Shown in pieces: positions 35,814 through 43,563 of a DNA stretch of 64,000 nucleotides (the stretch's first letter is position 1; every line of letters begins with the position of its first letter). The stretch is taken from positions 24,562 to 88,561 of the forward strand of contig NZ_JADEWI010000022.1 in the NCBI RefSeq assembly GCF_015207705.1, in the 5' to 3' direction. The stretch comes from Nostoc sp. LEGE 06077. GTDB lineage: Bacteria; Cyanobacteriota; Cyanobacteriia; Cyanobacteriales; Nostocaceae. The notes beneath the pieces were generated by a model. That model had not been told where the DNA came from. It made no database searches and saw only the letters and a list, made by a program, of their open reading frames with translations. The position numbers and the translations under genes were made by a program.

Positions 35814-36044
35814 ATGAGTGAAACTGCCGAAAAACTCAAACTTGAACTTTCTCAGCTTTCGGCAAAAGAACGTGCTGAAATTGCCTATTTTTTAATTCGT
35901 ACTCTAGATGAAGATATAGATGATAACCTAGAAACTGCTTGGGATACAGAATTAACTCAAAGGTTAGAGGATATTAATTCCAAAACAGCTTTTGGGGAAC
36001 CATTATCTCAAGTTTTTTCTGAGTTACGAGAAAAGTATTCGTGA
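35814..36044 (+). CDS. Addiction-module antitoxin (PF09720-like)
   Basis: 76 residues from the ATG at 35814; an in-frame TTG at 35793 would add seven residues. The sequence LSAKERAEIAYFLIRTLDED with a downstream acidic helix and ELREKYS end is typical of small cyanobacterial antitoxins paired with RelE/ParE toxins. The antitoxin would bind and neutralise the toxin and repress the shared promoter. Its stop overlaps the GTG start of the toxin by four bases (GTGA at 36041-36044), so translation is coupled. It lies next to the repeat-bounded ATPase segment, a common place for such pairs. Confidence 0.85.
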   Translation: MSETAEKLKLELSQLSAKERAEIAYFLIRTLDEDIDDNLETAWDTELTQRLEDINSKTAFGEPLSQVFSELREKYS

Positions 36045-36364
36045 AGTTTATTGTAATCCACACCGAAGCTCGAAAAGAGCTTGATGCTGCAATAGCTTAC
36101 TATGAATCTCAAAAAGTAGGCTTGGGGCTAGATTTACTATCGGAAATAGAAAAAGTTATTTTAAAAATTCAGCAAAACCCTAATTTAGGTACTCCGCACA
36201 AGATTGAAGGAATACGTCGTTATAATATTCAACGTTTTCCTTATTTGATATTTTATACAGAGCTTGAAGAAGTGATTTGGGTTATTGCGATCGCGCATGT
36301 AAGCGCAAACCGAATTACTGGAAACAAAGAAATATTGAAAGTTAATCAAAAATTGCAGAAATAA
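36041..36364 (+). CDS. RelE/ParE-family toxin
   Basis: 107 residues starting with GTG at 36041 inside the antitoxin stop. The pattern HTEARKELDAAIAYYESQ, GLGLDLLSEIEKVILKIQQNP, GIRRYNIQRFPYLIFYT and VIAIAHVSANR is that of the ParE/RelE fold, including the conserved Arg and Phe-Pro-Tyr strand. ParE-type members poison gyrase and RelE-type ones cut mRNA on the ribosome; which applies cannot be decided. It looks intact. A REP-like repeat follows at about 36475-36520. Confidence 0.87.
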   Translation: MKFIVIHTEARKELDAAIAYYESQKVGLGLDLLSEIEKVILKIQQNPNLGTPHKIEGIRRYNIQRFPYLIFYTELEEVIWVIAIAHVSANRITGNKEILKVNQKLQK

Positions 36365-36474
36365 GCCAAAGATACCGTGCTTTGACATCACGAATTTGAA
36401 TTAGGAAATATTAAGAGCGATCGCTCCATCAAAGCACTACTAAATTGACTGCCCAACTTTACCTATTATTTATG

Positions 36475-36520
36475 ATATGTCATTGCGAGTGCAACGAAGT
36501 GGAACGACGCAATCGCCTAG
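36475..36520. repeat. REP-like dispersed repeat
   Basis: The stretch with TCATTGCGAGTGCAACGAAG followed by TGGAACGACGCAATCGC is an extragenic repeat of a type common in bacterial genomes. Its arms GATTGCG/CGCAATC-like bases pair imperfectly. It sits between the convergent toxin and TpsB genes. Confidence 0.5.
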
Positions 36521-36541
36521 ACTCTGCGATTATAGAAAAAT

Positions 36542-38293
36542 CTACAACCGATAGCCGACGCTGAAGTAAAAACCATCATCTTGGGCATTTGTCCCGCGGT
36601 CATCTAAGTCTATCAGGGGATAGCCGTAATCAAGTTTGATATCAAGCTGAGGTATGGGTTGAAATAATATGCCAAGTCCGATACCTGCAATAAATTTCTG
36701 ACGTTGTAAGGTATTCGGGTTATCATCCACATTCCAGATGTAAGCCATATCAAAGAATGGGGCAATTTGCAGTGTTGAATTACCAGATGCGTCTCGTTGT
36801 ACTGTTAAACGGTCTTCGATAGTCAAGCGTACACCGTTATCGCCAGCGCGGACATTTTGGCGATAACCGCGGACTGATTGACCGCCACCGACAACAAACT
36901 GCTGGGCTGGTAACAAAGCATTGGGTGTAATTTGTAACTCAGCTTGGGCAACTAATATATTATCTGTACTTAGACGTTGTACTCGCTGGGCTTGTGCTAA
37001 CCAACTAAAAAATTGCCCATCGGGAATGGGGCTGGGATTGCTAGTAGCATCAAATATACCAAGACCGAAACTAAATAGCGATCGCAATGCCCAAGCACCA
37101 TTAATATCCCGCACTACATAATCTTGACCAAATTTAATTACACGGGTACGACTATTCCCCTCATCATCTGGGCCAAAACCAAAGGGTGTCGGCCCTGCAA
37201 AAGTAAAGGTTTGACCATTCTGCACTGCAAAACCTAGAGATAAAGCAAATTCTTCACGGGGTGTTCTGATTAATGGTTGTCTAAAACTAATTTCGTATAG
37301 TTGCGATTCGCCACTAATATCAAAAGCCGCAAATGGTTCTTGTACAACATTCGTATTGTTAAATGAGGTTCGCAGTTGTAAAGTCCCATCCATCGGGTTG
37401 AGTGGGAGGCGATAATTAAAATCAAAAACATTTGCGCCACCCCTAGTTGTTAAATAATAGGCCGCACTAAATTCATCACCCAACCCAGAAAGATTGCGAT
37501 AACTAGCATTCACCCCCAATCTTTCCGAACCAATGCTAGGGGGAGAATAGTTATCAACAGTCAACGCGGCGTTAAAAGGTTGTGCTTCGGTCACACGCAC
37601 AATCAAAATACTTTGACCTACACCACTACCCGCGCGTAAACTAGCTTCCACGTTAGAAAATAAAGGGTCAGCCCGGAGTAATCTTAATTGGTCTTCTAAT
37701 GCAGAGGTCAAAAGCGGCTTACCTGCGCCTAAAGCCACACGACTACGCACATATTCAGGATTTAATCTTCTTGTACCTTGAACGTCAATTTTTTCGATTC
37801 TCCCTTCAATTACCCGGATTTCTACTACACCATTATTCACGGTTTGGTCTACAACAATCGCTCTAGAAGTAATGTAGCCTTGGTCAAGGTAAATTTGAGT
37901 GATAGCATCAGCGGCTTTGCGGAGTTCTTCAACAGTGACTTCACGCCCTTCTACCTTCTGAGTTATCGACTGAAATCTATCGGGGCGAAAAACTGTACTC
38001 CCCGTGACGTTGACTTTCTCTACTTTAATAGTTTGAGAAGCTTCTGTCGGCTGAGTTTCGGGAGTTGGAATCGGTGTTGGTTGTACGGGGGGTTGTGATT
38101 CTGGCGGTAAGGGTTCTGGTGTTGTTCCTGGCTGGGGAAAGCGGTCTTCATTAGGATTTCCTTGGGGATTGGGTGCTTGTGCAAACGATGGCAAAGTTAA
38201 AATTACACAAACACAACTAAAAATCAAGCTATTAGATAGCCAATTAATGTATTTTTTGAATGAAAAATAATTTGTAGATTGCAAATTTGACAT
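36542..38293 (-). CDS. Two-partner secretion outer-membrane transporter (TpsB), copy 2
   Basis: 583 residues with the same order as copy 1: a signal peptide (about 20-39), a Pro-rich linker (40-85), a POTRA domain (about 88-168; VEKVNVTGSTVFRPDRF, YLDQGYITSRAIVVDQ, GVVEIRVIEGRIEKIDV) and a beta barrel with VRGYRQNVRAGDNG. The two copies are clear paralogues with diverged linkers. It lies 85 bases downstream of the TPR-CHAT gene and is the last gene of the long minus-strand block that starts with the injection-system genes. No TpsA-type exoprotein is near. Co-transcription with the CHAT gene is likely. Confidence 0.88.
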   Translation of the reverse strand: MSNLQSTNYFSFKKYINWLSNSLIFSCVCVILTLPSFAQAPNPQGNPNEDRFPQPGTTPEPLPPESQPPVQPTPIPTPETQPTEASQTIKVEKVNVTGSTVFRPDRFQSITQKVEGREVTVEELRKAADAITQIYLDQGYITSRAIVVDQTVNNGVVEIRVIEGRIEKIDVQGTRRLNPEYVRSRVALGAGKPLLTSALEDQLRLLRADPLFSNVEASLRAGSGVGQSILIVRVTEAQPFNAALTVDNYSPPSIGSERLGVNASYRNLSGLGDEFSAAYYLTTRGGANVFDFNYRLPLNPMDGTLQLRTSFNNTNVVQEPFAAFDISGESQLYEISFRQPLIRTPREEFALSLGFAVQNGQTFTFAGPTPFGFGPDDEGNSRTRVIKFGQDYVVRDINGAWALRSLFSFGLGIFDATSNPSPIPDGQFFSWLAQAQRVQRLSTDNILVAQAELQITPNALLPAQQFVVGGGQSVRGYRQNVRAGDNGVRLTIEDRLTVQRDASGNSTLQIAPFFDMAYIWNVDDNPNTLQRQKFIAGIGLGILFQPIPQLDIKLDYGYPLIDLDDRGTNAQDDGFYFSVGYRL

Positions 38294-38378
38294 TTTAAAT
38301 TTTGTCTATAAAAAATCATTCCTGTGTAAGATTTATTGTTTCTGTTTTTGCTATATTATGTAACTTTTTTATTATTTT

Positions 38379-40736
38379 TTAATGTACTTCTCCAATTAAA
38401 TTGAATCCTGACCAATATTTAGGATTCGGGTATTGCTTCATTGTGGCTAACATCGCCTTTTGTAAAGCTTGGGCTTTGTTAGGGTTCTGCTTTAATTGGC
38501 GATAAAACTCAGTAGTTAAAACAGAGGTCGGTGTATCTGGTGATGCCCACTGAGAGACAATCACACTAGGAACACCAGATGTCATCAATGCTAAAGATAA
38601 ACTCAGTACACCATTGCCTATGCTACCTTGTCCAGTTTCGCCAGCACTGATAAAAGCTAACTTAGCACGCAAACGTTTACCTTTTGGTTGATTGTACAAG
38701 TTGAGAATTTCGCTGGCGGTGAGTAGTCCGTTATTCTCTCCAGCTAAAGCGATTCCTCCGGGGATACCTTGTCTTTTGATATCATCTAAGACACTATATG
38801 TTGCTAGATGAATGAGTTTTGCTTTGGGTAATAAAGGTAGAATTGCGGCTTTGGTTGCTTGACTACCAATTAAAGCTTTGGTTTTGAAGAAATCAGCAAC
38901 AGCTAAAGCTTCTTGTTCTGAATTTATGAGTTGTGGTAAAGGTTGCGGTGCTTGATTAATTGCACGAGCAATTTTTGGCATGGTAGGATTACCCACGACA
39001 ACAACTTTACTCCCGCCTATTTTACCTCTTTGTTCTTTTGCTAACTTGAGTATTTGAATTGCTGGTACAGTTGAAATTGGGTGTTTGGCAATTAAATATT
39101 TGTCGTAAATATCCACCAAAGCCGGGAAGGGAACAAACCATAATTCATCTTGGGGAATAAATATGATTTGGGCTGTGGGGTTGTCGGGTAACAAATCAGC
39201 TATGGGTTTGATTAATAGTTGATGTAACTGTAATAATGGATTAACAAGTTTTTTGCCTTGATTCTCTTGACTATTGATACCTAGATAATTAGGAACACTA
39301 GCAATTATTTGGGGGATGGAATTAACTGAATCAAATGTATTTTCTGGTGTTGGTTTGACTTTGCGGAATGTAATTTTCCCTGTCGGCTGAATTACCCAAA
39401 TATATAAGCCATCATCAGGAATGATAGTATATTTGACCAGAGTTGCTTTTTGCTCTTTGGCAATTTTTTGAATATCGGTGATTGTCGGTAATGTAATTGA
39501 TTTGGGCGCTATTTTTAAATTATTGTCTTTTGCTTCAGAAGCTAACCGCATCCCCAATAATTGCAAGGATGCCATAATACTGCTTTGTTCAGAGATTTCT
39601 AATGCGGCTTCTGGCTGATTTTGGGTAATTAAAACTTGTTGCAGCAAGCGATATGTGTTGGCTTGTTCCACCGCATAATCAATGGTATTACCTAAATCTA
39701 AACGTAGAGATGTCCAATTTTGAATACTTGTTTGCAGCGTAGCTTTAGCATCATCTAATTTATTGGAGTTTAAATAAACAAAAGCTAAGTTATTTAAAGC
39801 TGTGCCTTGAGTATAATTATCTTTATTAGCTTGAGCAGACTTCAATTGTTCTTGATATATTGCGATTGCCTTATCGTACTCTTTGGCAAAAGTATAAACG
39901 CGTCCCAATTGTCTGATTACTTCAGCTTTTTGCGTTTTATCTGTAAGTTTTAGCTGTTGTTGATAAAAAGCGATCGCCTGATGAAAATTCCCTTGCGTTT
40001 GGTAGGTTTCGGCGATTTGTTTAAAGGTCAGACTAACTATAGTATTATTGTTTAATTCCTGAGCTAATTTTAACTGTTGTTGGTAAGCTGCGATCGCCTG
40101 GGGATATTGCCCTAATTGGCGATAACTTGCAGCGAGATTTTGCAAGGAATCAATTTGCAGTTGATAGTTATTATTGGCTTTTGCTGTTGTTAGTTGTTGG
40201 GAATAAAAAGCAATTGCTTGTTTATACTCAGTCGCCGCATCATGATCTAAACCAACATTACCTAAAAAGGCGGCTTCTCTGTCGGGATTACCAATTTCTT
40301 TTTTGAGTGCGGTTGCTTGTTCTTGATATTTTTTGGCTAACCTTTCATCACCCAGAGTAATATATGTATTGGTAAGATGTTCTAAAATTTGCACTGTAAT
40401 TGATTGATTAGCAAAATCTTGGGTTAGTTGGAGACTTTGTTTGTAGAAATTAATGGCAGTTTTATATTTACCGAGGGTAAAGTAAGCGTCACCAATGCGA
40501 AATAGTGCGGTGGCTTCTCCAGTGCGATCGCCAATTATTTGATATAGTCTGAGTGATTCTTGTAATGATGCTAAGGCTGATTTAAATTGTCCGTTGGTTA
40601 GTTGTGTATTGCTGAGGTTTAAGAGTAAGTTAGCACGGTATTGTTGTGCATCTATTGGTTGGTTGGAGTTGGCGGTAAGGGGGGATAAAAGGAGGAGGGA
40701 GGTTAAGGTTATTGTTATAAATTGATGGGGTTTCAT
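38379..40736 (-). CDS. TPR-CHAT protein with degenerate catalytic dyad (pseudoprotease)
   Basis: About 785 residues from the second in-frame ATG (40736), which starts a good signal peptide (MKPHQFITITLTSLLLLSPL); the first ATG at 40757 is possible. Some eight TPR units cover residues about 35-330. The C-terminal CHAT domain keeps the fold markers (IIFIPQDELWFVPFPAL, GNGVLSLSLALMTSGVPSVIVSQW, terminal YWSGFNLIG). However, HLATHG is replaced by HLATYS (Tyr codon at 38796-38798) and LSACETG by ISAGETG (Gly codon at 38640-38642). Both catalytic residues are therefore missing, and it cannot be an active CHAT peptidase. It follows the Ig-like membrane protein gene by about 60 bases and precedes TpsB copy 2. 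Confidence 0.85.
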   Translation of the reverse strand: MKPHQFITITLTSLLLLSPLTANSNQPIDAQQYRANLLLNLSNTQLTNGQFKSALASLQESLRLYQIIGDRTGEATALFRIGDAYFTLGKYKTAINFYKQSLQLTQDFANQSITVQILEHLTNTYITLGDERLAKKYQEQATALKKEIGNPDREAAFLGNVGLDHDAATEYKQAIAFYSQQLTTAKANNNYQLQIDSLQNLAASYRQLGQYPQAIAAYQQQLKLAQELNNNTIVSLTFKQIAETYQTQGNFHQAIAFYQQQLKLTDKTQKAEVIRQLGRVYTFAKEYDKAIAIYQEQLKSAQANKDNYTQGTALNNLAFVYLNSNKLDDAKATLQTSIQNWTSLRLDLGNTIDYAVEQANTYRLLQQVLITQNQPEAALEISEQSSIMASLQLLGMRLASEAKDNNLKIAPKSITLPTITDIQKIAKEQKATLVKYTIIPDDGLYIWVIQPTGKITFRKVKPTPENTFDSVNSIPQIIASVPNYLGINSQENQGKKLVNPLLQLHQLLIKPIADLLPDNPTAQIIFIPQDELWFVPFPALVDIYDKYLIAKHPISTVPAIQILKLAKEQRGKIGGSKVVVVGNPTMPKIARAINQAPQPLPQLINSEQEALAVADFFKTKALIGSQATKAAILPLLPKAKLIHLATYSVLDDIKRQGIPGGIALAGENNGLLTASEILNLYNQPKGKRLRAKLAFISAGETGQGSIGNGVLSLSLALMTSGVPSVIVSQWASPDTPTSVLTTEFYRQLKQNPNKAQALQKAMLATMKQYPNPKYWSGFNLIGEVH

Positions 40737-40795
40737 AGTATTTTTTATCTCACGCAAAGGCGCAAAGCCGCAGAGAGGAAATTGAGAGATTAGTT

Positions 40796-43528
40796 TTAAT
40801 CAAATCCTGGTGGTAGTTCTAAGGGTGAGAGTTTGTCTGGTTGAGAAGGTGCGGGAGAGTTAGGAGTAGGTACGCTATTGTTAGTTGGAGATGAGGATGT
40901 TCCGGGAGAAGCACCTGGGGGTGGTGTAGGCTGTCCTGATGATGAGGGAACAGTTGGGATTACAGGTTTTATATCTCCTGACGGTATTACTGGTGTTGGA
41001 TTTACTGTAGGCGGTAAAAAAGTTTCAATGGTGACGGAACGACTAACTTTTTCGCCAGTAGAATTGGTGACTTGTAAAGTAATTGTTTCGCTACCGGGTT
41101 GTTGATTAACTGGGTAGGGTATTGTACCGTTACGGGGGATATCTCCTGGTGCGGGAATTAGTTCAACTTTAATATTATTAGTACCTTCTACTTTCCAAGA
41201 TAAGTTGAGAGGTTTGTTAGGTTTAAGTGGATTAATTAATATGGGATATTTTGGTAATGGGTTATTACCATCAATTTTGAATTCGATAATTTTACTGGGT
41301 AGAGGTTGGACTTTAACTAAGTCTGTTTTTTGCGAGATACTTGGTTTATCGGTGTCGGTTTTGGTAAATACTTGCAACTCAAATATATAGTCACCTGCGC
41401 CGCGATTATTTGCCGGAATATTACGACAATTTATTTGATTTTCTTGCTGGTTACAAAAGGCTTTGATTGTGTCGGGAATACCTTGGCTGACATCGTAGGT
41501 TTGGAGTGGACTGGTAACTAAATTTTCCGGCGATCGCCCAATTACTCGTAATTCTTTGATCCTATCTAAATCATTGATTTTCCAGTTGAGACGAATTGTA
41601 TCTGGTCTAATTTTTGTGGAACTATTTTTGACTTCTTGATAAACAGATTGGGCGGGAGAAAATTGGAGAATTTGCGGTGGTGGAATCGAGACAATTTTAA
41701 TCGTATTCGTTTTAATTGTCTCGACTGGCAAGTCTGGATTATTATTAGCAAATGCTTGCATTTGAAAAGTATAATCTCCTGGTTTCCGCGCATCTGTCGG
41801 GACGTTAGCACAAGTTAACACTGCACCCATTTGACAAAATGGTTGTAGTTCTGCGGGAATCTTGCCATTGAATGTATAAACTATAGGTTGTACCGCCGCT
41901 GTACCATCAGCAAATAAACCAGTTAAAGATAATGTTTGCAATTTTTTGGGGTGGCGAATTTGCCAACTCAAGCGAATAAAATCCCCGTTCGATGCTTGAT
42001 AAGTCGCATCAGAGGAGAGAAATTGCAGAATTTTGGGGCTTGCGGGGGGACGGAAAAACCATAACCAAATCAAAAATGCGATCGCTGCTACACTACCTAT
42101 AACTGTCAACAATACAAGTAAAAATTGCCACCAAGGGCGCGGTTCCCAAATTAAGCTTCCTGGTAAGACGGGATTAGGTAAAGGGATTTGTTGCTGATCT
42201 GTTAATTCAATGCGAAAGTTAAGTAATCTTCCCGCGCCGAACATTGGGCGATACCACCATTTCACGGGTACTACTGTGACTTTTGTCGAAACTTTTTCTC
42301 CTGGTAATACGCGCAATAAACCAGGAGAAGTGGTGTAACTACATACCTTATCTTCGTCTACAGGAACCGCTTCACAAGCGATTTCTCTGACAGTGTTACC
42401 TGCATTTGTCAACTTGACTTCAAAAGTCCCTCCTTTGCGTCTCACCCGATTTACTACTATCAGCATCTCTGCATTTAGTAGGTAAGACGGCAAAATTTCC
42501 CAATATATGACATCCAACAGCATCAAATCAGGATTATTGGCAGAATATAAGCGGATGCTGGGGTAGTAAAGTCCGGCGTTTGCGCCTAGTGGTGGTTGAA
42601 ACTGAAGTAAGATTTCTCCCTTTTCGCCTGGGTTGAGATTTAAACCCATATTCGGGATAACCAGTCCCGCAGTTTCCAAACCTTCGGGATAGCGAATACT
42701 TATCCATTCTTCGGGTAAATCAAGACAACTGAGGCGAAATCTATCTACCCTATCAGAACGGTTGTGGACATTGACATTCACCTGTAAGATTCCGCCTGGG
42801 GGAATTTTTGCAGGCGATCGCGAACTCGTTAAAGGTAGTAAGCTAAAAGTCGGGTCACTAACTCTGACAACAGTTTCAATCGCAGGTAAAACTTGAATCC
42901 GCGCCCCATGTCGAATTGGCGTATCTTCAGGATAATGCAAGGGTGCATCAACAACAATTGAATAATTGTAAGTGCTAGGAATTGCTGTGACAGGTACTTG
43001 AAATTCAAATAACACCTCACCCACAGAATTTGGACTCAGTGCTAACCTTTGTTTAGGTGCATCACACCATTGAATTAATTGCGGTGATAATTCATCAATA
43101 AAAATATCAATTAAAGCACTTTCTTGACCTTTATTAGTAACAGTTACATTAAGTTCAAATTTTCCCCCAGCTTGAACTGCGTAATCACCAGAAGGATTAA
43201 AAATAACTGCTAGAGGATTTCCCGGCGCAAGAGTTTGTTGCAGATTTTGCTGTTGAATACCGCGTTTAGCCGCCAGATTAACCTTGTATTGTACCTCACC
43301 AGACGTTAATACTTGCTGAACAAAACCTTCTTCAACTAATTCATCTAATAAAGCTAAAGTAGCTTGTTGATTTAAATCTAAATGAATTGATACTTGGGTA
43401 AGAGAAGCACTATTTGGACGCTTAATTAACCACTGCACAATTTTGCGCTGTTGTGGTGGCAGAGTCAACACATCTGCCATACTCAAACCGAGTTGGGAAT
43501 TACTAGTTCTCGAATTTGTGGCAGTCAT
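40796..43528 (-). CDS. Large membrane protein: winged helix, Ig-like domains, one membrane helix, Pro-rich tail
   Basis: 910 residues of unusual order. Residues about 18-95 look like a MarR/IclR-type winged helix (QRKIVQWLIKRPNSASLTQVSIHLDLNQQ). Next come several Ig-like/APHP-type beta domains (about 100-455; KFELNVTVTNKGQESALIDIFI, LNPGEKGEILLQFQPPLG). One membrane helix lies at about 467-490. Further Ig-like domains (500-815) and a Pro/Ser-rich tail (815-910) follow. It lies in the injection-system block and shares the Ig-TM arrangement with the WD40 protein encoded 35 bases upstream. It is a candidate anchor or scaffold that holds the device at a membrane; this is inference from position and architecture. 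No catalytic domain is seen. Confidence 0.65.
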   Translation of the reverse strand: MTATNSRTSNSQLGLSMADVLTLPPQQRKIVQWLIKRPNSASLTQVSIHLDLNQQATLALLDELVEEGFVQQVLTSGEVQYKVNLAAKRGIQQQNLQQTLAPGNPLAVIFNPSGDYAVQAGGKFELNVTVTNKGQESALIDIFIDELSPQLIQWCDAPKQRLALSPNSVGEVLFEFQVPVTAIPSTYNYSIVVDAPLHYPEDTPIRHGARIQVLPAIETVVRVSDPTFSLLPLTSSRSPAKIPPGGILQVNVNVHNRSDRVDRFRLSCLDLPEEWISIRYPEGLETAGLVIPNMGLNLNPGEKGEILLQFQPPLGANAGLYYPSIRLYSANNPDLMLLDVIYWEILPSYLLNAEMLIVVNRVRRKGGTFEVKLTNAGNTVREIACEAVPVDEDKVCSYTTSPGLLRVLPGEKVSTKVTVVPVKWWYRPMFGAGRLLNFRIELTDQQQIPLPNPVLPGSLIWEPRPWWQFLLVLLTVIGSVAAIAFLIWLWFFRPPASPKILQFLSSDATYQASNGDFIRLSWQIRHPKKLQTLSLTGLFADGTAAVQPIVYTFNGKIPAELQPFCQMGAVLTCANVPTDARKPGDYTFQMQAFANNNPDLPVETIKTNTIKIVSIPPPQILQFSPAQSVYQEVKNSSTKIRPDTIRLNWKINDLDRIKELRVIGRSPENLVTSPLQTYDVSQGIPDTIKAFCNQQENQINCRNIPANNRGAGDYIFELQVFTKTDTDKPSISQKTDLVKVQPLPSKIIEFKIDGNNPLPKYPILINPLKPNKPLNLSWKVEGTNNIKVELIPAPGDIPRNGTIPYPVNQQPGSETITLQVTNSTGEKVSRSVTIETFLPPTVNPTPVIPSGDIKPVIPTVPSSSGQPTPPPGASPGTSSSPTNNSVPTPNSPAPSQPDKLSPLELPPGFD

Positions 43529-43563
43529 ATCTTACCCTCAAAACAATAAATAAAAGTAACTTT

